DNA of 60,000 nt from Cryptomeria japonica (lineage: Eukaryota; Streptophyta; Pinopsida; Cupressales; Cupressaceae): positions 619,367,255 through 619,427,254 of the forward strand of contig NC_081409.1 of the NCBI RefSeq assembly GCF_030272615.1. The letters run 5' to 3'. The position numbers were made by a program, and so were the translations under genes. Of this stretch, positions 1-11,592 are shown piece after piece (the stretch's first letter is position 1; every line of letters starts with the position of its first letter). The notes under the pieces were generated by a model. It was given only the letters and a program-made list of their open reading frames with translations, was not told where the DNA came from and made no database searches.

Positions 1-377
1 TGCTTCTTACGTAAACCCTTAACCTATAATTCACATAATAGGTCTGCCTTATTTTGCCTAATTACAATCTTCTTACTTCATTACAAATGTTCTACAATGA
101 TCTCTCATATATAAGACTCATTTTACAACTTGCCAAGTCGGCTTGCAATGATTTTACAAATAATAAACAAAATATATAAACAACAAAAATCCTATCGGCT
201 TCTGTGCTGGTATGCTTCCTTTCATTGCCGGTGTCGATGATGTGAGTGCCGGTGTAGAGTCTAATCTTACTAGTGCTGGTGGAATGCCTTGCCAGTGTCA
301 TAGGATTGTAAGGTTGCCATCAATGACAAAACCTTCAATCACTTACAATGTCTCATTGGAGTGTGCATATTCCAACA
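1..377 (-). mobile_element. Partial LTR, A-type, reverse, running off the window
   Basis: Read on the minus strand, the right edge begins TGTTGGAATATGCACACTCC and is followed by a GTCATTGATGGCAACC block. This is the same layout as the starts of the LTRs at 24213 and 7976-8882, and the GTCGG/CCGGTGT-rich middle also resembles them. No polypurine tract lies to the right, so this is either a solo LTR or the outer end of a 5' LTR whose element lies off-window. It interrupts the minus-strand reading frame at 378-901. Confidence 0.6.
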
Positions 378-901
378 ATAACGACCAAGTTGGGTTGTTG
401 ATCTAGTGGCAGAATCCTCAAGAAGATATAGTCCCTAAATCTAGTATACCAGTTCATACCTTCCAAGACTGGCACTATCAAATGGAATCGCAGAAGAAAT
501 TCTGTGGCAAGCTCAATGCGATACCGATGAGAGGACAATGCCATTATTTTGAACCCACTGATGAGCGGGTGCCAAGCTACCTCCTCATTGTGTGTGATGA
601 ACTGCTCCACGTTAGATAGATAGAGAAGCCCTCGGAAAGGGATTTAGTATGCAACAACATTCTCTAGTCTGCCCAAGTAATTCTCAAAAAAGAGAACCTG
701 AGTCAGTTAAGAAGCTAGCAACCCAAACTGACCGCAATCCAGCAGAGAGGCTATGAATCGTGAGCAGATGTTCATATTCACTCGGTATCGGTCTGCATTA
801 TCAATAAAATCTTCTCCAAGTATCCATTTAATGGTAGCTAGTATCAAAAGATTCCTCCTACGCATCATCCTCTGTAATCTTTGATCGGAGATATTTCCCA
901 A
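378..901 (-). pseudogene. Degenerate unknown protein gene, cut by LTR
   Basis: One minus-strand frame runs from about 901 to 378 with two in-frame stops (near 707 and 643), giving about 170 codons rich in Leu, Ile and Arg. It includes the stretches QRLQRMMRRRNLLILATIKW and VEQFITHNEEVAWHPLISGF. I recognise no catalytic motif. The frame ends where the LTR at 1-377 begins, so its C-terminal part lies off-window or is lost. It is divergently placed to the gene at 1591. It could be another transposon accessory protein of the kinds seen elsewhere here; that is only a guess. Confidence 0.35.
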
Positions 902-1590
902 AAAAGTGACCTACTCTTTGTTACTGGTGAGCCTAATTGGAGTATCCATGACTACAGAAGCTCTGTCATTAAAGCTCGCAATATGGTAAAAGAATGTCTA
1001 AAAAGACATATTTATAGCAAGATTTCAGCAAGAAATGTCAAATGCTCAAAGTGCGCACCTTCCCAAATCCCAACATTGCTATCATATCTCTATTAATTCA
1101 CATCATACGAATGGGCTTGTTCTCAGAATACTGATGTCCTGCCAGTTACCTCAAGAGATAGGTTGATATGATCGAGAGCCATGTGTATTTATAGGTACAT
1201 CACGCTTCAAATACCAAGTTCTGTCAAACTATCTCAGCCCACACAAACTTTATTACCCACTGATCCTATTGATCAGAGAAAAGATTTGCTAGAATGAATT
1301 TTCTTTGAATAATGGCAGGGTAGCCAAAGGGAGTCTTGGGAAGTGGGAATGACAATGCCCTTCATCTGTGGGAGTTTATTGCAGTAGCAACTTGAGCTGG
1401 TGTGCATGTAAGTAGGTACTTGCCTTTAAGCATTCACTTTTGCAAAAATTTAGGCACACTTTGCATTTAAGGCTCGAGGTTCTTCCCTCTCATCTGTCCG
1501 TTTTTGAAGAGAAAGAAAAAGGAAGACGAGGTATTTTCCTCTCCCATTTTTTAGATTTTTTCAGCAAAGGAAAGAAGCTTTCTATCCATA
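902..1590. other. Intergenic stretch, possible leader of the 1591 gene
   Basis: No convincing coding sequence. A TATA-like TGTATTTATAGGTAC lies near 1183. The last 100 bases are pyrimidine-rich, then purine-rich (GAAGAGAAAGAAAAAGG near 1507), and end just before the ATG at 1591, as a 5' leader would. Promoter status is inferred only. Confidence 0.3.
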
Positions 1591-4500
1591 ATGGAGTCTG
1601 AGGCTGTGTCCGTAAGTGCTGTCCCTAGAGGTTTCTGGGTTAATCTTTTCGGGGAGCTATCCTATTCTGCGCATGCCATCCCTCCAAAGAAGGAGTATCC
1701 AAGAACGAAGAGCAAGGCTAAAGCAACAACTTGGAATACGTCTGTTATTTTGGACTCCTTAGAAAATATTTTCAAACCTGAGGTTCATAAGAAGCCTAAG
1801 AACCTTAGAGAGGCCGCATGCTCACGAATGCTTCATCACAAAGCTGACTCCCAATCTGTGGCGTTACGTTTCTGAAATAGTGGTGTTCCCCAATGCTTGT
1901 TTCTCGTGGTCCCATACTGCCCTGAGCTCATAGCAACTTGTGCAGATTTTTTTGATCCCACCTCATGCTCTATCAGCGTCTCTCTCCTAAGATTGGTCAT
2001 ATCTCTAGAAGCAATTAGGGAGATGATGTGCTCCCTAATTTTTGAAGCAACAAAGGTTTTCTCAGAAAGCTCAATGGAGGAGTTTTGGAGCACCAGGAGA
2101 GACACTTTGACTTTTTGTCAAAGCACTCTCAATTGAAGTCTATCTTCTGGACTTCCAAAGTTCCCTTTGTCCTATAGTGATTTAAGGCAAGATGACCTCA
2201 AGGATATCTCTTCTACCCTAGCATGGTTGTGTGGTCATGATAGCGACTGAGATATCACGGCCTCCATGATGGGTTTTCTCTTCAAATATAGAAAACAAAG
2301 GGAACTGTTCCACTTTGACTTCTCTGTGACTATTGCCAGGGGCATTATTAAGAAATTATTGGATTTCCAGTAGTTGTGGTGCTTCAGATTCTCTTCAGTA
2401 TTAGTGCACCTGCTTTTGCACTAGAATGAGGCTTTCTTCAGTCAATTCATGTGGTTCGCCACTTACAATTCATATCAGTTTTTAGATCTCTTCCTAACTC
2501 CTATACTCAAAGACCTTGGAGTGATTCCCAATGAGCCATTATCCCTCTTCTCCCAGGTCTAGATGAATTGGATGTAAAATGAGCACCCTCCTTACGACTG
2601 GTTCATGGGCCCTGATTTTTCTTTCATCTAGGTGCATGGGTTCTCTGAAGAACCCTTTCGGTTGCCTACTTACGTAATTGATCAAACCCTGGCTCTTGAA
2701 ATCGCTAGGCAGTTGGTGATGATCAAAGGAGCCATTGGAGTAGGAAAGCATGATACCTCTATCACCAAAGATAACAAGGCCATTGGCCCAATCACTCTAG
2801 TTAGAAGGAAAATTAAAGAAGAGATCCTGATGTCAAAATTGGTGCAACTTGGTTTTGTAGTGATTGATGACTCTTGGAACTATGAACCTGATGGCTTCCT
2901 AAGAAAAAGAAAGAATGTTGTTAGGCATGAGCCTCAGAATTCATGGGCGGAGCACACGAACCCCTGTGTTGATGACCTGAACCTGTATGTGGGCCTTGAT
3001 GACTTTTGGTCTTAAGATGCCCCCCATGGCTAAAGTTTTATTCCCCCTTGTAGAAATTCAACCCCACAAAGCCTATCCCTTGGGCATTGTTGGAAAATAT
3101 GAAGACTTTAGCTTGGCCCAAAAGGAAAAGGGAAGATTTTTGGGTCTATCGACAAGAGATGAATCAGCCTAGAGCTAGCATTGGAAATGGCCCCCTCGAT
3201 GAGCATTTTGAGCAGGAATGGTGTAAGGTAAATAAATCTGATGATGAGACAGATGAAAGCTCATCACATGGGGACTCATCTCCTGAGGTGGCCATGCGGC
3301 AATAGGTAGAGGTTATAAATATTGAAAGGCAAGATCCAAAGCCACAAATTCTCCTTCCTTTGGATAGCGCAGCTCATAGACCTCGCTTGCAGGCTGGTAA
3401 AAGACGGTCCGAGAAGAAGTTTCATAAAATCCCTCCAAAGAAAAGGCAACATCATAGTATGATAGGAGGTAGCCCGCCCTCTCAGACCCTAGAAGCATCC
3501 TCAGATCTTCAGTGGCCGATGTCTTCCTTTGCTCAGGTACGTCCCTTTTTTCCCTCATCTCTAGCTCAAGATATTTCTTCGACTATCCCCATGACCGCAA
3601 TGCAGGCCTCAGTCCCTACTGCTTTCACTTTAGCCCTGATGGGTACGCTGGTTGATCCCCAAAATGTTCTCCCGCAGGCCTCTATCCCATTCCCAACCAC
3701 TGCTTTTATATCCACAACTTTTCCCTCACCAATATCTGAAACAACCCTTGTATTGCATAGGCTAGGTTTTGGAGAATCCTCTCAGGTTATGGGAGTAGTG
3801 TCCTCGAGCCCTTTCCCATTAGGATCTCCTCCCTTTGTCCCATTATTTTCCCCGTTGACTCTAGCCGATCCCATCTAGACTGCTTTCACTGGGCCTATTT
3901 CACAATTCCCTTTTGTAGTTCCTCCTAGTGTAGCCTTTGTGGGTCAGGCGATCGATAATCTAGATGAGTTCCAGTAGTAGGTCACTTATGATATAACTGC
4001 TCACCTTGGTAAGACAAGAAAGCGAAAGGAAAAGGAAGGTGCTCATCCATCCCGTCCTCATTTGTAGAGACATTTTAGCGAGCAAAAGGATTACCTCTAC
4101 TTTGTAAATCTTTTCCCAAGGTTGACAAGATGGAATCTCAGATGAGACCAAATGATTACACACTACATGCCATCAGCATTAGTCTTCAAAGTGCCATGAC
4201 ATCTAACAAAGTAGAGATGATGGAGGAGACTTCAAAAGCCATATCCACAGATTTTATCAAGAAGAGTCACTGTCTAGAAAAGATCCAAGCGGAGAATGCT
4301 AGTCTCTGAGATTACCTCACCCAGCAAAGAAAGGAAGATAAGGCCCGAAGCTTAGAAATCAATTGTCTGTAAAGCCTTCTGGCCCAGGCTAATTTATAAA
4401 AAAGGAAGCTACAGTTAGCCTTCAACAATGAGCTCTCAGCTAAAAGGCCAAGAAGAGACAAGGAACATGGCTATGAAAGAATTGCAGGAGAAGGATGCAG

Positions 4501-5614
4501 AGATACAACAATTAAAGGTAGCCTCTAGGGATATGACTCAGGTCCAGATGTAGCTGCGTGAGGAAATTATTCTAAAATAAGGTTATTCCTGCCAACTAAG
4601 TGAGGCTTAAGTATCATTGTCTAAAGAAAAGATGAAATTCGAAGTAGAACTAAAAGCTAGAGAGGCTAGTCTCGGACAATCCGGTGAGCGCATTTTAGAG
4701 GTAGAGACTCTTTTGCGGCATGAACAAGATTGTACATTGCAGTTGTAGTAAGCTGTCCGAGATGGAGAGGCAAAGATCCTCACTTTGGAGAATCAAGTGG
4801 CCATTGAACAAAACAAATGCAGTAGGCTCCAGTAGGAGATGGTTGCGAAGGATGATCAAATTTTGCGATTGCTGAGCATTCCACCTCCGAAATAGGTTTC
4901 CCAAGATTTTTTTACCATGTTGACAGATCTGTATGTTTCTCATTGGGAAAAGGTAAAATAGTAATGCCCCTCACTGCAACTTGTGCTAAGATTCCTTAGT
5001 GATGTGCAATCCCTCTGTGTCGAGGCCAATGCCCTCATTAGTAGTTCCATGCTTGTCATTAGTCCTAAGTTCTTGGTAGCCCAAGATCTTATTCAGTTGT
5101 TGTATTTTGCTCAGGATGAAGAATTAACGAAAAGGGGAATCATTGACTGTCGACAATTGATTAAAAAGATGAATGTTTTCATCAACCAACACAAGGTAAC
5201 CATGCAAGCTTCAGCAACTCTTACATCCTTATAGTTTTCAGTTTCGGACGTCAAGAAAAGTTTAGAGAGGTTTGTTTCCCTGGGCCTGCCTTCTCCATTT
5301 CTCGTGGATGATACTGTGTTAGGGATTGAACAAATTTTAAACCAGGTTGAGCATTTACAACAAGATAGAGCTTTCCTGCAATGCCTAAGCAATCCTATTT
5401 TGATGGCCAAGGTGGAGTTCCTTTTACACCCTCTGGCCCAACTCTCTGCTCTGCTAAAGCAAGTCCAGGACAAGCCTGCACCCTTACCTTTTGATGAAGT
5501 GATTTTCTTGGATCAGTATTTCTAGAATTTAGAGGCACAGGTTTCACTCTCCAAGGATGAATGGTTGCCTTTGTAGTAGGCCTTTGATCTGCTCCGTCCC
5601 ATTTCAGCATGAAG
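1591..5614 (+). pseudogene. Large decayed coiled-coil protein gene (transposon accessory type)
   Basis: The ATG at 1591 follows a purine-rich leader. Frame 1 is readable from 1591 to 3015 (start MESEAVSVSAVPRGFWVNLF) through several stops. Two frameshifts near 3000-3090 then lead into frame 3. From 3087 to about 4070 comes an acidic, then Pro/Ser-rich linker (KSDDETDESSSHGDSSPEV, repeated SPFPLGSPPF-like stretches). From about 4180 to 5614 comes a Gln/Glu/Lys coiled-coil region with heptad-like LQEKDAEIQQL and REASLGQSGERILEVE. The whole would be about 1,300 residues. Most stops are TAG at positions where Gln is expected (for example the double TAG near 3976, 4748 and 5574). No RT, integrase or protease is seen. 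The order globular part, linker, coiled coil matches G (47243), A (9340) and the LINE-linked ORF (44251). Function unknown. Confidence 0.45.
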
Positions 5615-6710
5615 TCTGGTATGCAAGCCAATAGTTTTGCATTCTCATATTTTGCAAGCAAAATTTCCCTTGTTAGTTGCCAAGAAATGTTCACATTAAT
5701 TTTCCCATAACTAAGGTTTTAGGCCGGGTTGCTTAATTTTGTTTTTCAGCTTTCCAGCAACGTGGGGCATACAAGACAATTGTCATCTCAGTGTTACTCC
5801 CTCGGTCCGTATTTGGCGTTCAGTTTTTAGAGTAGCACAATGGTGACAAATGGAAAGATGTTGATGACTGGGTTTCTTTTTGGGGCCCACCTTTTGGCAC
5901 AATAAGCAAGCAGTTTCCTGGCACCATCATGTTTTGGTGAGTGCATTTCAGTTTATGACAATGTTAAGATCGTTGCAAGCGGAGCGTGAAGTCTAGTGTC
6001 CATTTTACTGGGTGTGATCTTCAGGGAGACACGACAATGTTTTCTATTTGGGGGTGGTTATGCCTTTTTGGCATGTTTGGGAGCTATTTCTAGAGCCGCT
6101 GGCTCTATTTATGCTTTCTTTTTCCTTGTTAGAGGGGGTTCAAAACTTTTCAAGAAGAACAATTAAGTTTGCTTAGTAGGAATTTTAGCCTTTTTAAAAC
6201 CATTACTATTTTCTGGAGAAGGTTATTCAAACTGTGCCTGCGACCTTTGTGATACTTCTTTTAGTATGCTTTGATGGTCTTTTCTGTGTTGTTCTATCAG
6301 AATTCCAATAACTTTGGGAATACATTTATCTAAGATTTTGCTGATTAAACTATGTTTTTTACTTGTTATCTCGTAAATGCATGATAAGTATTTCCTTATG
6401 TTACAAAGAAATTTAATTATGTCTTGGTTATGTTCCCAATTCAGACTTGTAGATTGTTGAATGGGCTTTAAAATCATATGTACTTGGGATTTCTATGCTC
6501 ATATCTTTTAAAAATGCTTTGGCGTATCGCCTCAGTAGTCTAGATTTATTGTTTTTTAAGTTCTCCTTTTCCCTTTCTTCCAAACCCATAAGGAAGAGTT
6601 GGCTTCTCAATCTCGGAGGTCATTCAGTGAAACCCACACAACTGGTCCCCCATCACTGAATTTCCCATAAGGTTGTTCATTTCCAAGGTAAAATTTAGAG
6701 TCAACAGTTA
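5615..6710. other. No gene recognised; AT-rich decayed sequence
   Basis: Both strands were read. Only short frames without recognisable motifs are present (longest about 84 codons on the minus strand at 6223-6477, Ile/Lys-rich). It may be the 3' flank of the 1591 gene plus the lost 5' part of element A's LTR. Confidence 0.4.
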
Positions 6711-6839
6711 GTTTACTTCTTTCAATTATGTTTATACCAGAATGTCGATTGGTGTATGCATATTTTATTAAGGCTAAAATCAACTACTCTATTATAACAC
6801 AGATTCACCCCCCGCTCTCATTTTGATTGGTTTCCAACA
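6711..6839 (+). mobile_element. Truncated 5' LTR of element A
   Basis: The last 130 or so bases match the end of the LTR at 24213-25136: a shared TTTACTTCTTTCAAT block, ATGCATATTTTATTAAG, a C-rich ATTCACCCCCC, and the terminal TTGGTTTC(C/T)(A)ACA. Left of 6711 the similarity stops abruptly. Confidence 0.7.
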
Positions 6840-6841
6840 TT

Positions 6842-6853
6842 TGGTATCAGAGC
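6842..6853 (+). other. Primer binding site of element A (initiator Met tRNA)
   Basis: TGGTATCAGAGC lies three bases after the LTR end at 6839. This is the standard plant retroelement site complementary to the initiator-Met tRNA 3' end. Confidence 0.85.
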
Positions 6854-6907
6854 CTTATGCCTTGGAGGAAGTCTAATAGCTTGAGGAAGATCCTAAAACC
6901 AAAATCC

Positions 6908-7970
6908 ATGAACATGGCTTTGGAGAAGCAGCTTGAGATGGTGCTTGAAGATTATGATGCTAAAAGGTTGAAGAACTTAAAGCTAAAAGATGAATGGAAT
7001 TATGCTAAGGAATTTAATCTTGTCCTACAAGAGAGACTATCGTCTCTTCAAGCTAAAAGGAAGGAACTTTTACAAAATCAGGATGATGAAGATAAAAATG
7101 CACTTAAGGAACAATGTCAAAAATTGAGTCAGGAGAACATGGTTATGAAGAATGAAATAAAAGTTATAAGTATGAGGATGTCTAAGGAGATTGAGGACAA
7201 AAATAAAAAGGAAGAAAATCTTGTTGTGTCCCTGAAGAATAAGTTTGAAGAATGTGGTAGGTTGGTTCATGAAAATGATATGTTGAGAACTAATTTGGTA
7301 CAATCCCAAAGCAATAAGCAAGAGCTTGAGAGACAAGTAATAATGCTAAGAGAAGATTTAATTGCTACAAGTGAGTATAAAGAAAAATTCAAGATCAGCT
7401 CAACACACCTTGATGAGTTATTGAAGAGATGGAGGTAGATTGGAGATTCCAGTGGACTTGGATTTGAGCAAGGACAGAGTTCCAACACTGCTAATGAAGA
7501 TCAAAACCATAAGGCAACAGTAAGATAATTCAATTCTTATAAATTTAATGGTAAATACTTTGGTTGCAATAGATTTGGTCACATGGCCAGGCAATGTAGA
7601 AACAAAGAAAATTAGAACCCTGATTCTGCTCTTGGTAAATCTTCTAAATGCAATAAAGTTGGTCATAAGAGAAAAGATTATAAAATGAATGTTAAATGCT
7701 ATGCTTGTGGAAAATTTGGACATATGGCTAATCAATGCAGGTCAAGAAATTTCACTGGTTTTAGCAAAGAAATTTAGAAGAACAATGTTACATGTTATGC
7801 ATGTAATGAAGTTGGACATATTGCTAGCAATATGTAGAAGCAAAAATCCACCGATTAGTAATGGAGTATCAAATGAGAAAGGAAAAGAGAAGGTTAGTGA
7901 AATCTGGAAAGATCATACTCAAAGATGGGTTAGGAAGACTGAAGAACAATCTGATAGGAAGACTGAAGAA
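6908..7970 (+). pseudogene. Gag-like protein: coiled coil plus zinc knuckles (element A)
   Basis: I chose the ATG at 6908 by aligning the leader with that of B2, where the ATG follows the same purine-rich block. Residues 1-177 are a charged coiled coil (LKEQCQKLSQENMVMKNEI). After a TAG come SSGLGFEQGQSS and four CCHC-type knuckles: two with lost cysteines near 7557 and 7648, an intact CYACGKFGHMANQC near 7700, and CYACNEVGHIAS near 7795, whose last Cys is lost. The canonical copia Gag N-terminus (DGxNYxxW) is missing. The GLGF-GQS motif with adjoining coiled coil and knuckles also occurs in element D's Gag (29227-29553). A 24-bp tandem duplication (7931-7977) lies at the end, just where the solo LTR entered. 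Confidence 0.65.
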
Positions 7971-7977
7971 CAATCTG
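7931..7977 (+). repeat. 24-bp tandem duplication in element A gag
   Basis: TAGGAAGACTGAAGAACAAT plus CTGA occurs twice in tandem, encoding a repeated RKTEEQS. The second copy's CAATC served as target for the solo LTR. Confidence 0.85.
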
Positions 7978-8882
7978 TTGAAAACCAATAACACTGAGAG
8001 GGGGGTGAATTAGTGTTATACTAGAATAGTAAATTTTAGCCTTAACAAAACATTCATACACCAACCGGTATAACGGTATAAACAAAATTTAAAGAAGTAA
8101 TGCAACCAATAAGCCAAACACATAAATGAGAACCATAACACACAAATTTATACATGGAAAACCTCAAAGAGGAAAAACCACGATGGGATTTGTGACCCAC
8201 AATATCAATTCACTTTCCATATAAAGAGATATTACAATATATGATGGGCCTACACTTGCAAGAAGGATTACAACCTAGAGCACACTACTCATCACAATAG
8301 GAGCCTCACTGACTACATAAAAATCCAGACAACAATATGAAGAAGTATGAACTGCTTAATATAGCATCTTCTATGCTAGAATACTATTATGGTTTAAGCT
8401 CTGTCTATTTCAGTTAAAACCCTAAACCTTAGTACTGAAATAACCCTTACAATGAGTTCCTCACATACATAGTCTCTCTGATATATTTCACATTACATCA
8501 CATCCATATATTCATCCTATCATCCTTATCCTTATTCTTAATCTTAATCTTATGTCATCTTAAGATTAAGATTAAGAATAAGGATATATACAATATCATA
8601 TTTACAAGTTGGCCATATAACATAAATGAATAAGCATTAAAACAAGTTGTCGATGCTGGATCCAAGATGTGTTGGCCTCCCATACCAATGACCTTTACCA
8701 TACCATGTCGGCCTGCATTGTCGGTGACCAAAGAAATCTTCTATCCTATCGATGTCATTGCTGGTGTTGGTGTAGAGTTTGTGAAGTGCCTGTTGGTTCA
8801 CCATATGAAGGAAGAACCCAAAATCATGTTGCCATCAATGACAACATAATGAAACCAACCAATAGAGTGTCATTTGCCAACA
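7976..8882 (-). mobile_element. Solo LTR (A-type), reverse, with perfect TSD
   Basis: It starts TGTTGAAAACC and ends TTTGCCAACA on the plus strand. CAATC flanks it on both sides (7971-7975 and 8883-8887), a perfect 5-bp target duplication. On the minus strand it aligns along its length with the LTR at 24213-25136 (907 versus 924 bp), including the GTCATTGATGGCAAC block after the start and the C-rich block near the end. No internal region lies between the TSDs, so it is the product of LTR-LTR recombination. Confidence 0.9.
8527..8586. repeat. Perfect 26-bp inverted repeat within the solo LTR
   Basis: Arms 8527-8552 and 8561-8586 are exact reverse complements (core CTTATTCTTAATCTTAATCT) around an 8-base loop. 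The corresponding part of the LTR at 24213-25136 lacks it. Confidence 0.9.
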
Positions 8883-8887
8883 CAATC

Positions 8888-9339
8888 ATCAGATGGGAAT
8901 GTCTTAGTTACTTATCCGGTAGAAGAGGTTGCTCCTATACTGACACAAAGCTCATCCAACAGCTAAGGCATATGCCTTAAGGGTAGACAAAATTGATGAA
9001 GATGATGCATATGCCCCAGGAAGAGGTTCTGGAAGATGTTCCAGATATTGGAAAGGATTATCAGGCATGGATATGTTCTGAGCGAGATCTGGTATCTTTC
9101 ACTAGAAGTCATTTATGTCAATGGAAGATTAGGGTTTTCCTTGATGAATAAAAGGTTGAATACACTTCATTGTTAATCACCCTTCATTTAGAGCGATTTC
9201 AAAGTGATTCAGAGCAACTAAGTTCAATCAAAGGCTATTCAGAGGCAATCAAATTTCTTCTTGAGCAATTTCACTGGCGTCTAGAAGAATTTTTTGAAGG
9301 TTTTCACCGAGAGTGATCAAAAGGTATTTATCTTGAAAC
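8888..9339 (+). other. Element A internal sequence, no clear gene
   Basis: Continuation of A after the solo LTR. Only short frames without motifs are present. It may be the degenerate spacer between the gag-like ORF and the accessory gene. Confidence 0.35.
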
Positions 9340-10896
9340 ATGGAAGCAAGATCATTTTCTATTCCTTTTTTTGTTGCAAACCCAACTGTTGTGGAGGTCA
9401 AGGATTGTTCGAGGACAATTTTCAAGCGGTATCCACATGTGGCTACATAGGAAGACTCGGTTGGAGCATTTTCTTGCATCCTAGAGGGAGTTGTGTATGT
9501 AGAGGATATTAGGGAATATATTCACTAACATATTAAGGACTTGGAAACTTTAGAAATCAAGGGAATTTATATGAGTGAGCTAATGGGAGAATCTGGAAAG
9601 ATCAAACTAACATATAAACATATTAAAGAACTAGGGTTTACAAAAGTTGTAGATATTCCAGAGTTCGAGGATGAAATAATCAGATATGTACTGAACAGAG
9701 TACATGGCGAATTCATATGGTTGAATAGACCTTCCAAAATTACCAAGGAAGCCATCCAGGCAAGTACTAGTTTGCCATTAGTAGGGAAAAATCCAAATAA
9801 GAAAGTTTCAAATGACTTTGTGAGGAAGAACACCAACACTACATCTGACAAGAGATCCATGAAAGTGAGCACTATCACTTACACGGACATAAAATTTGGT
9901 AGCATGATTACCAGCTATAAGGTAACTCAGTCAATTGACTGAATTATGTTTCTAGTTCATATATTTTGGTTCCATATAAAATGATGAGAGATAATGTAAA
10001 GTTAGACCTATGTGGTTGGATGCTTGATGAGTTGTTAATCAACTTAGGAAAGATTAAGGGTTAGAAGAAGGGAAATTTCCAGTATGGGAACTTGTTAGTC
10101 CTTTTTATATATAATATTTTCTAAATGATTCACCCAGTTTTGGCAAAAGGTAATGGGCTTTTGACATTCTGGTAGGAAGATAATTGAAGTAGTCAATTGC
10201 TACATTAAGAAGCCAGAGAGATGATAAGATATGGGGTTATTTTAAGGCATTTCGAAAATCTATGAGGTCTAGCGTAAGGGTACTTGAGGATATAGTAGAG
10301 AAATACTCTACCAACATTTTCTTCATGGTAAAGAAGGATGAGACTCTCATGGAAGTAGTTAAGCCTCAAAAGATTTGGATTGAAGATATGGGATATGAGT
10401 TAGATGCACAGATTCTTGATGCCTATGCAAAAATGCTAATTGATGCACCAATTGATGAGGTAGAGAATCCCTTTGGAACTGCACAATAGAAAACTCAAGA
10501 GGTTGAAACAGAGATCAACCGGGAGAAAAGGGAGAAACAAGAAGGAAAAGAAAGTAAGTTTGTGCAAAAAGTCTATAAGGACATCAAGGCACTAATTGAT
10601 GTTGTCGTGGAGAAAGGAAGAAAGAGGAAGGATCTAGAAGTTCATATTGAACTTGTCACTATAGAATTTGAATCAAAGGATGACACACTGTTAGCATTTA
10701 AGAGGGTTGTTAGGAAGAAACCAGAGGAAAAAAAGGTGGAAGCAAAGAAGCAATTGGTTAGGAAGGTCACAATCAAGCTACCGGCACAAAAGCAAGCACC
10801 TAAAGCTACACCTATACTTACATCTAGTACTACCAAGAGGAAGAAGAAGAGTGACATTGACTTAGCACTTGAAACTGGTAATGCAACTATCATACA
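9340..10896 (+). pseudogene. Element A accessory protein, N-terminal part
   Basis: The ATG at 9340 opens a frame (MEARSFSIPFFVANPTVVEV) that runs past two stops (TAG near 9448, TAA near 9526) into an open segment 9541-9942. A frameshift near 9940 follows, and the other frame then runs to about 10896. The middle contains VHGEFIWLNRPSKITKEAIQ, loosely like the Gx..I(T/S)xExx block of the plant mobile domain family. The end is Lys-rich (RKVTIKLPAQKQAPKATP). The reading is cut at about 10897 by copia tandem B; the rest is at 22648-23839. Together the parts would give about 900 residues. It occupies the position where pol would sit in an autonomous element. Function unknown. Confidence 0.5.
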
Positions 10897-11520
10897 ACCT
10901 AAATCAGTCTTTATAGCAACAAAATGACCAAATTCCTCAAGCTCAAATATTGAAAGTTTTTCAACCAAAGTATCCTTAGAAACTGATGTATTAGGCATGG
11001 TTATCATTTCACTAATAGTAGTCACTTTTATTTTGTAAGCTGGTGGGAAAGCTCTTAAAACTTTAGACACAATTTCATCTTCACTCAAGGATCCTCCACA
11101 ACATTGTATTCCTAAAACAATTTCATTAACTCTTTCCATAAATGCAGAAATTATTTCATCTTCTTCCATTTTTAAGTTTTCATACCTGAGCCGGTAACAT
11201 TCCAATTTTGCAATTTTGGCAGTGGTATCTCCTCATTCAGTATCTCCAGTTTATCCCAAATAGCTTTAGCAGTAGATCGGTCTGATAATCCCATGATTTT
11301 TTGATTTGATAATGTGCTCAAAAGTGCTTCTCTTGGTTTGCAATCATTGTCCATGTCCTTAGCCAATGTTGGTGGATTAGGTTGATTTGGAATAGGAGCA
11401 ACATAGCCATTATTTATAACATCCCATATATCTCTTCCAATGTAGTTCAGATATATTTTCATTCTGATCTTCCATATACCATAGGTAGTTCCATCAAGCT
11501 TCGGATTGTCCTTCCTGAAA
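10897..11520 (-). pseudogene. Second, truncated gag of tandem B
   Basis: On the minus strand it gives the copia Gag core: LNYIGRDIWDVINNGYVAPI, KIMGLSDRSTAKAIWDKLEI, MECYRLRYENLKMEEDE, VLRAFPPAYKIKVTTISEM. It matches the gag copies at 20578-21504 and 50677-51687 but ends near the IKTDLG stretch, before the zinc knuckle. There are frame breaks near 11180. To the left the sequence switches to element A coding on the plus strand, so the truncation point is about 10897. Confidence 0.8.
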
Positions 11521-11578
11521 AATATTTGTTACCAAAGGATCTCTTCAAGTTGTTAGGCTTTTGCAAAAAGAGAACTAA

Positions 11579-11590
11579 GCTCTAATAACA
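11579..11590 (-). other. Degenerate primer binding site of the truncated B copy
   Basis: The minus strand reads TGTTATTAGAGC (two changes from TGGTATCAGAGC) two bases from the LTR edge at 11593. Confidence 0.65.
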
Positions 11591-11592
11591 AT

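Noticed and set aside
6223-6610. Minus-strand Ile/Lys-rich frames as a small gene
   Set aside because: Short, no motif, no start context, and AT-rich composition makes such frames common.
7070-7735. Minus-strand frames rich in Phe/Leu/Ile across element A gag
   Set aside because: They are complements of the Lys/Glu/Asn-rich plus-strand coiled coil and zinc knuckles; hydrophobic only by complementarity.
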